Source: Ensifer aridi
Lineage (GTDB): Bacteria; Pseudomonadota; Alphaproteobacteria; Rhizobiales; Rhizobiaceae
Length of the DNA: 64,000 bases
Direction: 5' to 3'
Assembly: GCF_002078505.1 (NCBI RefSeq)
Contig: NZ_LUAV01000002.1
Span: 269,832 to 333,831, forward strand
Both the position numbers and the translations under genes were made by a program. The notes beneath the pieces are model-generated. The model searched no databases and was not told the DNA's origin. It saw only the letters and a program-made list of their open reading frames with translations. Shown one piece after another: positions 54,402-63,488 of this stretch; position 1 is the first letter of the stretch; every line of letters starts with the position of its first letter.

Positions 54402-55028
54402 ATGACCGACGAAACGAACAAGAACGGACCTGAGGCCGCGGCGCCGGAAGAAAATCAAAAGGCTGCCGCGCCGGAGGCGGCGGAACAGACGGAAGCCGAC
54501 GCTTCCACGGCCGCGCCAGACCCGCTGGAGCTCGCCAAGGCGGAAAACGCGGAGCTGCGTGACAAATATCTTCGCCTCGCCGCCGAGATGGACAATCTAC
54601 GCCGGCGCACCGAGCGTGAAGTGAAGGATGCAAAGTCCTATTCCGTCGCCGGTTTCGCGCGCGACATGCTGGCGGTCTCCGATAATCTACGCCGCGCGCT
54701 GGAGGCCATTCCGGCCGAGGCGAGGGAATCCGGCGATGCCGGCCTTACTGCGCTGATCGAAGGCGTCGAGATGACCGAACGCTCGATGCTCGCAGCGCTC
54801 GAACGCCATGGCGTGAAGAAGCTGGAGCCGACCGGCCAGAAGTTCGATCCGAATTTCCATCAGGCGATGTTCGAGGTTCCCAACACCGAGGTTCCGAACA
54901 ACACGGTCGTGCAGGTCGTCCAGGCCGGCTACACGATCGGCGAGCGGGTCCTGCGCCCGGCAATGGTCGGCGTCGCCAAGGGCGGCCCGAAGGTCGCTGC
55001 TGCCGAGAACGAGTCGCCGGCCGCCTGA
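54402..55028 (+). CDS. grpE: Nucleotide exchange factor GrpE
   Basis: GrpE opens the DnaK nucleotide pocket to release ADP and acts as a thermosensor. The 208-residue protein has an acidic, Ala/Glu-rich disordered N-terminus, a long coiled-coil region ([30 protein letters not shown]) and the beta-domain motif [39 protein letters not shown] 54402 has GGAG upstream; an earlier ATG frame is not conserved. It ends at a clear terminator. Confidence 0.95.
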   Translation: MTDETNKNGPEAAAPEENQKAAAPEAAEQTEADASTAAPDPLELAKAENAELRDKYLRLAAEMDNLRRRTEREVKDAKSYSVAGFARDMLAVSDNLRRALEAIPAEARESGDAGLTALIEGVEMTERSMLAALERHGVKKLEPTGQKFDPNFHQAMFEVPNTEVPNNTVVQVVQAGYTIGERVLRPAMVGVAKGGPKVAAAENESPAA

Positions 55029-55051
55029 TCGCGGATGGCTTGATCACGTCG

Positions 55052-55094
55052 AAGCTCCGCGCGTTCTTGTGAATGCGCGGAGCTTGCTGTTTTG
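55052..55094 (+). terminator. Rho-independent terminator of grpE
   Basis: AAGCTCCGCGC (55052-55062) pairs with GCGCGGAGCTT (55075-55085), followed by GCTGTTTTG. It is 23 bp after the grpE stop. Confidence 0.75.
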
Positions 55095-55167
55095 TGCGGA
55101 ATTAGACGGTGCGTCGAATGTTCGTCGTCCCATTCTAAGCTGCTTTTTGATCGCCCGTGCACCTCAC

Positions 55168-55334
55168 GTCATCGTCATCCTCGGGGCTTGACCCGAGGAT
55201 CCATTCACGAGGAGCAGGGAAATTCGAAGGCATGGCCAGCCACCCCAGAATACGCGACCTGGTGCTCGCATATCGCGGGGGGGGTGCATGCGTGCGGCGT
55301 GGATCCTCGGGTCAAGCCCGAGGATGACGACACT
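55168..55334. repeat. MITE-like element with ~33-bp terminal inverted repeats
   Basis: GTCATCCTCGGGGCTTGACCCGAGGATCC (first arm, from 55174) and its inverse GGATCCTCGGGTCAAGC...GAGGATGACG (55301-55330) enclose about 98 bp. Each arm is itself a hairpin (CCTCGGG/CCCGAGG). The arm sequence is a known noise source that is often mis-annotated as a short protein ending DPRVKPEDD. No transposase is present. The left arm has one extra G. Confidence 0.6.
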
Positions 55335-55401
55335 TTCCTGGAATCGCCTTAGAGAATGCGGCAGGCCGGTGAGCCACTCTCACCATTCTCTTCACCGCGA
55401 G

Positions 55402-56637
55402 CTACCCAAACAGCTGCCGGAGGTGGTCGTTTAGAAACCGGCCTTCCGGATCGACTTTGGCTCTCAGCGCGCGAAAGTCCCCCGAGCGCGGGTAAAGCGC
55501 CGCCACGTCCTCTGCGCCGAGGAAGTGCAGTTTGCCCCAGTGCGGGCGCGAGCCGTATTGCCTGAGGATCGTGTCGACGTCCTTCAGATATTCCCAGTAG
55601 TCGGTACCCGGCTCGCCGGAGACGGAGAGGGTTATCGAGTCCTGCTTGTAAAAAGGGCTGATCCAACCGGAGTCGCCGGCGGTGAAGCGGTATTCGATCG
55701 GATAGATGCAGGTCGGATGCTTATCGAGCATGAGCCTGCGCACCGCCTTGACGGCTTCCTTTCCGTGGGCGACCGGCACGGCATATTCCAATTCGTGGAA
55801 GTTGGGCACGTATTCGATCGGATAGATTTCCGACGAATAGGCGATCCTTTCGAAGGCACTTTCCATCGGCGGCCGGTCGGTGATGTCGATCACCTTCATT
55901 TCGCAGACATCGGCGGTCTTCTCCGTCGTCGAGACAGAGGATGTATCCGGAAGGCAGTAGCAATGGCGGCTTTCGGGAACGGGGCACCAGAAGAAGCCGA
56001 AATGCCGGTGCCTGGCCGCAAGCTCATCGTGCTGTTCCATGCATTCGTCGAAATCGCAGCGCCACAGCTTTTCATAGAGGTTATAGCTGTCCATCACCTG
56101 AAGCGTGATTTCCGAGATGACGCCTAGCATGCCAACGGAGACCCGCGCGGCCTCCAGCAGATCCGGCGTCGTCTCGTCGACGACCAGAATCGAGCCGTCG
56201 GGCTGGACGAGACGCATGCCGACGATCTGCGAGGCCATGTTGCCAAGCGCCGCGCCGGTTCCGTGCGTGCCGGTGGTGAGCGCGCCGGCAAGCGCCTGGC
56301 TGTCGATGTCACCCTGGTTGATCAGCGACAGGCCGTTCGCCTTCAGCGCCTTGCCGAGCCGGTTGATGGTCGTCCCGGCCTTGACCGAAACCCGTTTGCG
56401 CGCCTCATCGATCTTGACCACGCCCTGCATGCTTGAAAGCGTCAGCATGAGGCCGCTCGTCAGGGCGATGGGGGTGAAGGAATGACCGGACCCGGCGCAG
56501 CGCACGTTGAGCCCGGCGCTCGTTGCCTCTCGCACCATCTCGGCGAGGATGGCTTCGCTCTCCGGCGCGCCCCTGTGACGGACGATACACGATTGGTTTC
56601 CGACCCAGTTTCGCCAGTGGCCGCCCGCTTGCAGCAT
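55402..56637 (-). CDS. FAD-linked oxidase, D-arabinono/L-gulono-1,4-lactone oxidase type
   Basis: The 411-residue protein has the FAD-binding domain of the VAO family: VRCAGSGHSFTPIALT with His52 at the position for covalent FAD attachment, GALTTGTHGTG and SVGMLGVISEITLQV. The C-terminal HWGKLHF matches the HWxK motif of aldonolactone and alditol oxidases. It has no signal peptide. It would oxidise a sugar lactone or polyol with oxygen as acceptor. The gene precedes nothing obvious in the same pathway; the SDR gene 12 bp upstream on the same strand is co-transcribed. Confidence 0.87.
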   Translation of the reverse strand: MLQAGGHWRNWVGNQSCIVRHRGAPESEAILAEMVREATSAGLNVRCAGSGHSFTPIALTSGLMLTLSSMQGVVKIDEARKRVSVKAGTTINRLGKALKANGLSLINQGDIDSQALAGALTTGTHGTGAALGNMASQIVGMRLVQPDGSILVVDETTPDLLEAARVSVGMLGVISEITLQVMDSYNLYEKLWRCDFDECMEQHDELAARHRHFGFFWCPVPESRHCYCLPDTSSVSTTEKTADVCEMKVIDITDRPPMESAFERIAYSSEIYPIEYVPNFHELEYAVPVAHGKEAVKAVRRLMLDKHPTCIYPIEYRFTAGDSGWISPFYKQDSITLSVSGEPGTDYWEYLKDVDTILRQYGSRPHWGKLHFLGAEDVAALYPRSGDFRALRAKVDPEGRFLNDHLRQLFG

Positions 56638-56649
56638 TCTTGTCTCCCC

Positions 56650-57417
56650 TCAGACCGCAGTGAAGCAATTGTCGACGAAAAGATGCGTGCCGCTGATGAA
56701 GCTCGCCTCGTCGCTCGCCAGGAACAATGCGGCATGGGCGACCTCCTTCGGGTCACACATCCGCCCCTGCTGGGCGGCGATCGCCGCCTCCGAAACATCG
56801 ACGCCGTATTTCGTCAGGCCCGCGATTTCGCGCTTGCCATGGTCGGTCGCGATGAAGCCCGGGCAGACGGCGTTACAGCGAATGCCGCGGTCGCGGAACT
56901 CGACGGCGATCGCGCGGGCGAACATGTGGCAGGCGCCCTTGGTCGTGTCGTAGAGCACTTCCATGGGTGTCGCGGCGACCGCGGAGATCGAGGAGGTGCA
57001 GATGATGCTGCCGCCGCCCGCCTGAAGCATGCCGGGAAGCACCGCCTTGGTCATCAGGAACATGCTCTTTACGTTCACCGCCATCAGCCGGTCCCATTCC
57101 TCCTCCTCGGTTTCGAGGAAGGGGCAGACGGCGAGAATCCCCGCGTGGTTGAAGAGCACCGTTATCGGCCCGAAGGCACGCTCGACAGTTTGGACGGCGG
57201 TGGTGACCTCGGTCGAAACCGAGACGTCCGCGGCCGCAAAGACCGCCTCTCCGCCTTGGGCGCGAATGGCGGCGGCGACCTCTTCGCCCTTGCTCTTCGG
57301 CAGGTCGACGATGCCGACCTTGGCGCCCTCGCGGGCGAAGAGTTGGGAGGCCGCGAGCCCACAGCCACCCGCACCGCCGCTGATCAACGCAACCTTCCCC
57401 GAAAGCCTGCCCGTCAT
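56650..57417 (-). CDS. Short-chain dehydrogenase/reductase
   Basis: The 255-residue protein has the classical SDR motifs: GGAGGCG (14-20), LFNHAGI (NAG-like), the Ser of TSSISAV and the YxxxK catalytic pair in EVLYDTTKGA. FVDNCFTAV ends the chain. The true start is MTGRLSGKVALIS at ATG 57417; a much longer frame reads upstream into non-coding DNA. It lies 12 bp before the aldonolactone-oxidase-type gene, so the two may act on the same polyol or sugar acid. Confidence 0.9.
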   Translation of the reverse strand: MTGRLSGKVALISGGAGGCGLAASQLFAREGAKVGIVDLPKSKGEEVAAAIRAQGGEAVFAAADVSVSTEVTTAVQTVERAFGPITVLFNHAGILAVCPFLETEEEEWDRLMAVNVKSMFLMTKAVLPGMLQAGGGSIICTSSISAVAATPMEVLYDTTKGACHMFARAIAVEFRDRGIRCNAVCPGFIATDHGKREIAGLTKYGVDVSEAAIAAQQGRMCDPKEVAHAALFLASDEASFISGTHLFVDNCFTAV

Positions 57418-57716
57418 CGCCTCACTCCTTCCGCGTCCCGCTCTCCCCGAAAGGTTTGACGGGCGGCCACGTTGCACGTCGGAATTATTATTGACGAAGG
57501 GAGGCCTGTCGAGATCCCATAGGAGATACGGGTCGGCGCCACCCGCGCCTCCCTCCCGAGGCGCAAAAATGGCTGCGGCAGGCATCAATTCGGTACTGGC
57601 AAGAGAATTGACGGCTCGGCATTTCCCGGTCAGAACGCGCTGTTCCACCCGTTCATCGATCGTCTCGACCGTCGCCAGCTTTACTGACGGCGCCGCAATC
57701 TATCCGAGGTAGGCGT
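57418..57716. other. 299-bp gap between the SDR gene and ptsN
   Basis: No gene or clear repeat is seen. The gap holds the upstream region of the SDR-oxidase pair and the downstream region of ptsN. Open frames here are extensions or shadows of the neighbours. Confidence 0.5.
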
Positions 57717-58181
57717 TCAGGCGGCGTGGGAGGTGGCGTCGTCGTTAAGGAGCGTGTAGATCGCGCTCGCAGAATCGCTCGCCCGGATCCGCGTTACCAT
57801 GTCGTGGTCACGCAGCACGCGCGCGATGCGTGACAGGGCCTTCAGGTGGTCGGCGCCGGCGCCTTCCGGAGCCAGTAGAAGGAAGACGAGGTCAACCGGC
57901 TGATCGTCGAGCGCCTCGAAATCGACCGGCGTATCGAGCCGCGCGAAAATTCCGACGATCGATGGAAGCTTGCCCAGCTTGCCGTGCGGGATGGCGATGC
58001 CGTTGCCCACACCGGTCGACCCGAGCCGCTCCCGCTGCAGGATGACGTCGAAGATTTCCCGCTCCGGCAGACCGGTGAGTTTCGCTGCTTTTGCCGCCAG
58101 TTCCTGTAGGAGTTGCTTTTTCGAGTTGGCCCTCATGGCCGGGATGATCGCATTTTGATGCAGCAAGCCTGCCAATGCCAT
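57717..58181 (-). CDS. ptsN: PTS-Ntr phosphocarrier EIIA(Ntr)
   Basis: PtsN is the terminal phosphate acceptor of the nitrogen PTS and regulates potassium and carbon-nitrogen functions by protein contact. The 154-residue protein has the phosphorylated histidine His66 in GIAIPHGKL and the flanking motifs ERLGSTGVGNGIA and DLVFLLLAPEGAG. It lies downstream of hpf and rpoN, the conserved rpoN-hpf-ptsN order. Confidence 0.95.
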   Translation of the reverse strand: MALAGLLHQNAIIPAMRANSKKQLLQELAAKAAKLTGLPEREIFDVILQRERLGSTGVGNGIAIPHGKLGKLPSIVGIFARLDTPVDFEALDDQPVDLVFLLLAPEGAGADHLKALSRIARVLRDHDMVTRIRASDSASAIYTLLNDDATSHAA

Positions 58182-58355
58182 TCTTTTATCCTCGTTCGCC
58201 GGTTAGAGCCTGATAATCTCAGCACAAATGTGTCGTGCTGGCTCTACCCATCTTTGTCTGGGCGGGTCTGATGCACAGAAAAGTCAAACTTTTCCGCCTT
58301 CCCACCGATCGGAGCGCGGGGAAGTCCGGGTATGCCGGCCTTCCCCTCGTGCCAC

Positions 58356-58928
58356 TCATGCCTTGATATTGGCGGCGTCGATCCAGCCAATATTTCCATC
58401 GTTGCGCCGATAGACGATGTTCAGGTCTTCCTTGCCGGGGCTACGAAACATCAGCACCGGCTCGTCCGTCATGTCCAAAGCCATGACGGCGTTGGCGACG
58501 GACATCGTTCGCAACTGTTTCGTGGTTTCGGCGACGATTGTCGGCGCGTAATCCTCGGGAACTTCCTCGTCCTCGAAGGGAACGGAGTCCATCACCCGAT
58601 AGGCCACTTCGGCGGTATTCTGACCATTGCCGTTGTGATGGTCCTTGAGCTTGCGCTTATAGCGCCGGAGCCGCTTCTCAATTCGGTCCGCAGCCGTATC
58701 GAAGGCCGCCTGCGGTTCGTTCGCTTGGCCATTCGCCTGCAAGACGACGCCCGTATCGAGATGAAGCTTGCAGTCGGCGCTGAAGCGCGAGCCCGACTTT
58801 TCCACAGTGACCTGGCTTGAATATCCTCCGTCGAAATATTTGGTTACGGCCTGTCGGATCTGCTCGCCGATGCGCGAGCGAAACGAATCGCCGATTTCCA
58901 TATGTTTACCGGATACACGCACACTCAT
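58356..58928 (-). CDS. hpf: Ribosome hibernation promoting factor, long form (HPF/RaiA)
   Basis: Long HPF dimerises 70S ribosomes into inactive 100S particles in starvation. The 190-residue protein begins MSVRVSGKHMEIGDSFRSRI and has the N-terminal S30AE domain (DCKLHLDTGVVLQANGQA, DTAADRIEKRLRRYKRKLKDHH). After a flexible linker comes a C-terminal dimerisation domain (EPVLMFRSPGKEDLNIVYRRNDGNIGWID). ATG 58928 has AGGA seven bases upstream. It lies between rpoN and ptsN. Confidence 0.94.
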   Translation of the reverse strand: MSVRVSGKHMEIGDSFRSRIGEQIRQAVTKYFDGGYSSQVTVEKSGSRFSADCKLHLDTGVVLQANGQANEPQAAFDTAADRIEKRLRRYKRKLKDHHNGNGQNTAEVAYRVMDSVPFEDEEVPEDYAPTIVAETTKQLRTMSVANAVMALDMTDEPVLMFRSPGKEDLNIVYRRNDGNIGWIDAANIKA

Positions 58929-59281
58929 GGAGTTTCCTCTCTCGTTCGTGACTTGCGTATCCAGTCTATTCCAAGCGCTTCCGTCATCCAAGCTTTTCAG
59001 CAAGGCCGCGCGGAAGCATCGCCGGAGCGGAGTTGTCGACCTCCGGAAATTGCGGCGGGCTCATATCCGCTGTGTCGCAGAGAGTCAATCGCGGGCCGCG
59101 AAAATAAACGGTTGTGGGGTCTGTGGGGTTCCACATTGCGGTCGCAAATCTGAGCTGGCTCGGCCTTACCCTATCCCCAAGACAGGCACAGATCGGGAGG
59201 CGCAGCGAGCCTCCTTCGCGTTGCCCGCGGCGAAAAGATGGCCGGCAGGCGGCATGGAGGCAAAGCTGCCCCCTTTGCCGA
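58929..59281. other. 353-bp gap between rpoN and hpf
   Basis: No gene is supported. Reading away from the rpoN stop on the minus strand there is a hairpin GGCAAAG...CTTTGCC within 25 bp, and then GGAGGC...GCCTCC, which may end or slow rpoN transcripts. The remainder should hold the hpf promoter; I found no clear consensus match. Confidence 0.5.
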
Positions 59282-60841
59282 TCAGAAGCCGGCAGCCTTG
59301 GCGAGTGCGCGCTTCTCGCGGCGGCGCTGGACCGAGGAGGGGATATTCATTGCCTCACGATATTTGGCGACGGTGCGCCGTGCAATGTCGACGCCGGCCT
59401 GCTTGAGAATATCGACGATGTCGTCGTCGGACAGCACCGCGTCGACGCGTTCCTGACTGATCATCGTGCGGATGCGATGACGGACGGACTCGGCCGAATG
59501 GGCGTCGCCGTTTTCCGCCGAGCCGATCGAGACCGTGAAGAAGTACTTCAACTCGAAAAGCCCACGCGGGGTCAGCATGTATTTGTTGGAGGTGACGCGG
59601 CTCACCGTCGATTCATGCATCTTGATCGCATCGGCAATGATCCTGAGGTTCAGCGGCCGCAAATGGTCGACGCCGTGGAGGAGAAAAGCGTCCTGCTGTC
59701 TGACGATTTCGCTCGCCACCTTCATGATCGTCTTGGCGCGCTGGTCGAGGCTGCGCGTCAGCCAGTTTGCATTCTGCAGGCACTCGCTGAGGAAGGCCTG
59801 ATCGCTGCTGCTCTTCTGGCTGCTGCGCGATATCTCGGCGAAATAGTCGTGATTGACGAGAACCCGGGGCAGCGCGTCGGGATTGAGCTCGACCAGCCAG
59901 CCGCCGTCGGGCGCGGCGCGCACGACAACGTCCGGGATGATCGCCTCGGTAACGCCCGTTTCGAAGCTGGTGCCGGGTTTCGGATCGAGCTTGCGGATCT
60001 CCGCGAGCATTTCGACGAGATCTTCCTCGTCGACGCCGCAGATCTTCTTGAGACTTGCGAAGTCGCGGCGCGCGAGCAGCTCGAGATTGGCGACGAGCGC
60101 CTCCATCGCCGGATCGAGCCGATCGCGGGCGCGCAGTTGAATGGCGAGGCATTCGCCGAGCGAGCGCGCGAAGACGCCCGGCGGATCGAACTGCTGCAGG
60201 ACCAGGAGCACGCGCATCACGTCCTCGCTTGTCGTCCCGAGCCTTGCCGCCGTCTCCTCAAGATCGGCATGCAGATAGCCGGCGTCGTCGAGCTGGTCGA
60301 TGAGATGCTGAGCTATCAAACGGTCGGCGTGCGCATGGAAGGCGAAGGGAAGCTGCTCGACGAGCGCTTCCGTGAGGGTCTTCCGGCAGGCGACGAAATC
60401 GTCGAGATCGTATCCCTCGCCGTGGTCGCCGTCTCCGGCTCCCGGCATCGATTTCCATTGGCCGAGCAATTCGGGGGCATCGGCCCGCTGCGGCGTCGTG
60501 TCGTCCTGAAAGACGTTGGCGAAGTCGGCATCGAGCCCTTCGCTCAGCCTCTCGCCTGGACCCGAGATGGCATTGTCGTAAAGGTCGCCTTGGCCGGCGG
60601 GCTCGTCGAAGCCGCTCTCCACCGAAGGCGGGCCCAGGTCCTCGCCGCCGGCGCGCTCCGACGCGACCATCATTTCGTCGCCGGACTGAAGCTCGAGCAG
60701 CGGGTTCTTCTCGACTTCCTGCGCGATGAATTGGGTAAGCTCCAAATGAGTCATCTGAAGCAGCTGGATCGACTGCATCAGTTGCGGCGTCATGACCAGC
60801 GACTGTGACTGTCGCAAATGAAGGCTGGCAGACAAGGCCAT
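59282..60841 (-). CDS. rpoN: RNA polymerase sigma-54 factor
   Basis: Sigma-54 directs transcription of nitrogen-fixation, dicarboxylate-transport and other activator-dependent genes. The 519-residue protein has the glutamine-rich region I (LRQSQSLVMTPQLMQSIQLLQM), an acidic region II, the core-binding region III, the helix-turn-helix and the RpoN box ARRTVAKYRE (487-496). It is preceded by lptB and followed by hpf and ptsN. A sigma-54-type site lies in its upstream gap, pointing the other way. Confidence 0.97.
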   Translation of the reverse strand: MALSASLHLRQSQSLVMTPQLMQSIQLLQMTHLELTQFIAQEVEKNPLLELQSGDEMMVASERAGGEDLGPPSVESGFDEPAGQGDLYDNAISGPGERLSEGLDADFANVFQDDTTPQRADAPELLGQWKSMPGAGDGDHGEGYDLDDFVACRKTLTEALVEQLPFAFHAHADRLIAQHLIDQLDDAGYLHADLEETAARLGTTSEDVMRVLLVLQQFDPPGVFARSLGECLAIQLRARDRLDPAMEALVANLELLARRDFASLKKICGVDEEDLVEMLAEIRKLDPKPGTSFETGVTEAIIPDVVVRAAPDGGWLVELNPDALPRVLVNHDYFAEISRSSQKSSSDQAFLSECLQNANWLTRSLDQRAKTIMKVASEIVRQQDAFLLHGVDHLRPLNLRIIADAIKMHESTVSRVTSNKYMLTPRGLFELKYFFTVSIGSAENGDAHSAESVRHRIRTMISQERVDAVLSDDDIVDILKQAGVDIARRTVAKYREAMNIPSSVQRRREKRALAKAAGF

Positions 60842-60893
60842 GCTGACGTTGAAGCTCCCGTCAAATCTCCTTGGCCATGTCTTCCGTTGGACA

Positions 60894-60911
60894 GGCCATT
60901 ATTAATTGGCC
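60894..60911. promoter_or_regulatory. Inverted repeat GGCCA-N8-TGGCC upstream of rpoN
   Basis: GGCCA (60894-60898) and TGGCC (60907-60911) flank TTATTAAT. It lies 53-70 bp before the rpoN start and overlaps the GG element of the sigma-54-type site. An operator role is possible. Confidence 0.4.
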
Positions 60912-60922
60912 CAAAAATTGCT
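60906..60922 (+). promoter_or_regulatory. Sigma-54-type (-24/-12) promoter sequence pointing away from rpoN
   Basis: TTGGCCCAAAAATTGCT matches YTGGCACG-N4-TTGCW at 15 of 17 positions and keeps the invariant GG and GC ten bases apart. It reads to the right, into the rpoN-lptB gap, where the next gene is antisense. It could block or compete with the rpoN promoter rather than make an mRNA. Confidence 0.45.
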
Positions 60923-61079
60923 TATTACTGAGATTTGGTCAAGCGCAGACGGCAGCAGAGACGCCGATTCAGCCGCCGGTCGCATCTTCTGTGCATGCAC
61001 GTCGTCGTCGTGAAGGCGGTCTGACGGCGATTCGAATGAACGGCAAGGGGGCGGAAGGCCGAACACCCTTCTGCTTAAG

Positions 61080-61910
61080 CTACAGGCTGAAGTTATCGCC
61101 GAGATAGAGCCTGCGCACATCCGGATTGGTGACGATGTCGTTGGCGCGTCCATGCGTCAGCACTTCACCGGCATGGATGATATAGGCGCGGTCGATCAGC
61201 CCCAGCGTCTCACGCACATTGTGGTCGGTGATGAGGACGCCGATGCCGCGCGAGGTCAGGTGGCGAACGAGAGCCTGGATGTCCGCGACCGAGATCGGGT
61301 CGACCCCCGCAAAAGGCTCGTCGAGCAGCATGAAGGTCGGATCGGTCGCGAGAGCCCGGGCGATCTCCAGGCGTCGCCTCTCGCCGCCGGAAAGCGCTAT
61401 GGCCGGGGATTTGCGCAGGTGCGTGATCGAAAATTCGCCAAGCAGGTCGTTGAGCTTGCTCTCGCGGCGCTCGATGTTCTTGTCGTGCACCTCGAGAACG
61501 GCGCGGATATTCTCCTCGACCGTCAGCCCGCGGAAGATCGAGGCCTCCTGCGGCAGGTAGCCGACGCCGAGGCGCGCCCGGCGGTACATCGGCATCGTCG
61601 TAACATCATTGCCGTTGATCTCGATCGAGCCCTCGTCAACCGGCACCAGGCCGGTGATCATGTAGAAGCAGGTCGTCTTGCCGGCGCCGTTCGGGCCGAG
61701 CAGGCCGACGGCCTCGCCGCGCCGCACGACGAGCGAGACACCGTTCACGACACGGCGCGAACGGTACGTTTTCGTTAGTCCGCGGGCGATCAGCGTGCCG
61801 TCATAGCGCGCCTTGTCGACCGTGCGGACAGGGGCCGCCGCCGCCGACGGTTTCTTGACCCGTTTGCGTTTGTGAAGAAAGGGTAGCTGCACGAGCGGAT
61901 CTTGTGTCAA
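61080..61910 (-). CDS. lptB: LPS export ABC transporter ATPase LptB
   Basis: LptB powers extraction of lipopolysaccharide from the inner membrane through LptFG. The 276-residue protein has Walker A GPNGAGKTT (72-80), signature LSGGERRR (173-180), Walker B MLLDEP (194-199) and the LptB-type ending VRRLYLGDNFSL. About 37 residues at the N-terminus (basic, KRKRVKK) precede the usual LptB start and are a rhizobial-type extension. Its ATG overlaps the lptA stop (ATGA). Confidence 0.95.
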   Translation of the reverse strand: MTQDPLVQLPFLHKRKRVKKPSAAAAPVRTVDKARYDGTLIARGLTKTYRSRRVVNGVSLVVRRGEAVGLLGPNGAGKTTCFYMITGLVPVDEGSIEINGNDVTTMPMYRRARLGVGYLPQEASIFRGLTVEENIRAVLEVHDKNIERRESKLNDLLGEFSITHLRKSPAIALSGGERRRLEIARALATDPTFMLLDEPFAGVDPISVADIQALVRHLTSRGIGVLITDHNVRETLGLIDRAYIIHAGEVLTHGRANDIVTNPDVRRLYLGDNFSL

Positions 61911-62473
61911 TTCTGCTGCTGCTTGCGGGACTGCGGGTCGAGTTGGATCTGCACGCGGCCGCCACAGGCCTCGAGTTGTGCTTCGCCCGTGTCCATCTGC
62001 ACGTTCAACTGGCAGCCGACGAAGACGTTCTTGCCCTCGGAAAGGACCACCTTCTGACCCTTGAGCACGATCGTCTGGTCGGTCAGGTTGACAAGGCCGC
62101 TGTCGCCCGTCGCCTGCTGCGTGCCGGAGCTCAGGAACACCTTGTTGCTGACCTCGATCCGATCGATGTCGGCATTGCCGCTGGTGACCGAGCCGCCGCC
62201 CGCCTTGTAGAAGACGGTCATGTTGCCGGCCTGAAGCGTCGTCGTGCCCTGCACAACTTTCACGTTGCCGGTAAAGATCGCCTTGCTTTCCGGATCCTTG
62301 ATCTCGAGCTTGTCGCTTTCGATTTGGATCGGCTTGTCGTTCGAGAGCTGGATCCCCTGCATGCGGCTGGACGTGGCCTGCGCCGAAGCGGTCGAAGCAA
62401 TCAACAAAGCGCCAATTCCGGCAGCGGCCAGAGCGGCGGAAATTCTAAAAAAAACGGCAGGTTTGACCGACAT
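61907..62473 (-). CDS. lptA: LPS transport periplasmic protein LptA
   Basis: LptA forms the periplasmic bridge that carries lipopolysaccharide to the outer membrane. The 188-residue protein has a signal peptide ending STASAQA and the OstA-like core KPIQIESDKLEI, AIFTGNVKVVQGTTTLQAGNMTVFY and DQTIVLKGQKVVLSEGKN. Its stop overlaps lptB by four bases, and lptC lies 17 bp upstream, so the three form a single operon. Confidence 0.94.
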   Translation of the reverse strand: MSVKPAVFFRISAALAAAGIGALLIASTASAQATSSRMQGIQLSNDKPIQIESDKLEIKDPESKAIFTGNVKVVQGTTTLQAGNMTVFYKAGGGSVTSGNADIDRIEVSNKVFLSSGTQQATGDSGLVNLTDQTIVLKGQKVVLSEGKNVFVGCQLNVQMDTGEAQLEACGGRVQIQLDPQSRKQQQN

Positions 62474-62490
62474 GGCTGCACCGGGTCCTG

Positions 62491-63159
62491 TTATTTTGCG
62501 TTCTTGCGTATGGCGGTGGGTTCGATATTGACCCTTACCATGCCTTCGAATGTTACAATACGTCCCTTATCTGTCATTCGCAGCTTCTGCGCAACGATCG
62601 ATCCGCCCTTCATGCTGATGGCAATCGGCTTTTTCGTTTCCATTTCGCCGGCATTGATATCCAGATAGGCCGACTGGAAGTCGGCATTGACGCCATTATT
62701 CATGGAAATAGTGAACGGGGCGTTCATGTCGAGCGTGTTGGCGCCGCGATCGTAGATGCCGCTTGCCGCATCCACGGTCGCGATCAGCGTATCGTTGACC
62801 GGCATCTCGGCATGTATCGTCTCGAGCGTGATGATGTTCGGATTGGCGATATCCTGGAGCGCGCGCTCCGCCTTCATCGAATAGCTGATATCCTGCCTGT
62901 TGCGGCCGGAGATCGCCGGCTTCTGCATCACGATCTTGCCGTTCTCGATCGTCGCCGTTTCGAGCTGCAAATCTTCGGGAAGGAAGGCACGCACGAAGGA
63001 AACCGCCGCGAAGATCAGCGCGATCGCGCCAGCCGCCACCGGCAGGATGACTTTCAGGCGCTTGACACGCGCCGAGTGCCGCGCGGCCGAAGCGTAGGCA
63101 TCGGCGGAGCTCGTGCCATAGTCGGTAAAGATCCCGGGGGATCGCGCTTCGTTCAGCAT
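62491..63159 (-). CDS. lptC: LPS export protein LptC
   Basis: LptC anchors the LPS bridge to the inner-membrane LptBFG complex. From ATG 63159 it has 222 residues: a cytoplasmic N-terminus, one membrane helix (VILPVAAGAIALIFAAVSFV) and a periplasmic beta-jellyroll (RQDISYSMKAERALQD, TLDMNAPFTISMNNGVNADFQSA). A GTG at 63219 in the same frame would add 20 residues but lacks a ribosome-binding site. It is the first gene of lptC-lptA-lptB. Confidence 0.87.
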   Translation of the reverse strand: MLNEARSPGIFTDYGTSSADAYASAARHSARVKRLKVILPVAAGAIALIFAAVSFVRAFLPEDLQLETATIENGKIVMQKPAISGRNRQDISYSMKAERALQDIANPNIITLETIHAEMPVNDTLIATVDAASGIYDRGANTLDMNAPFTISMNNGVNADFQSAYLDINAGEMETKKPIAISMKGGSIVAQKLRMTDKGRIVTFEGMVRVNIEPTAIRKNAK

Positions 63160-63340
63160 GCGGGGCCTGTCAGTTTCGTTGGGGCTTCGCGAATCCGAAG
63201 GATCCGCATTTACATACACTGGCGTAAGTCACGGCGAATATGGTTATTTTGTTGCCGCCCGACAATGGAGCGGCAAAACTTTGCATGACGGCGGATGGTA
63301 CCGGCTTCGGCGTGAGCCGCCGCCACGCGCGACTATCTAC

Positions 63341-63405
63341 TGCATGCTTCCTCAAAGTGCTACGGCGAGCCTTCTGCCTCCGAAAGGACGCATGGTGCTG
63401 TTGGT
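63341..63405. repeat. RIME-like rhizobial intergenic repeat, copy 4
   Basis: CATGCTTCCTCAAAGTGCTACGGCG then CCTTCTGCCTCCGAAAGGACGCATGGTGCTG has the same order of parts as copies 1 and 2. It lies in the divergent gap of about 330 bp between lptC and sppA, which holds no gene. Confidence 0.6.
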
Positions 63406-63488
63406 AGGGCTAGCTTGCCGCAGCTCGCGCAGATAGCATGTTTCCCGGGAAACTGACAGGACCGGAACCAAAAAATCGGGAGAAGCTG

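Noticed and set aside
55092..55352. 86-codon open frame after grpE
   Set aside because: It translates the repeat arms (ending VDPRVKPEDDD), a well-known spurious product of this repeat.
59114..60808. 564-codon plus-strand open frame across rpoN
   Set aside because: Antisense shadow of rpoN, with no motif and shadow-like composition.
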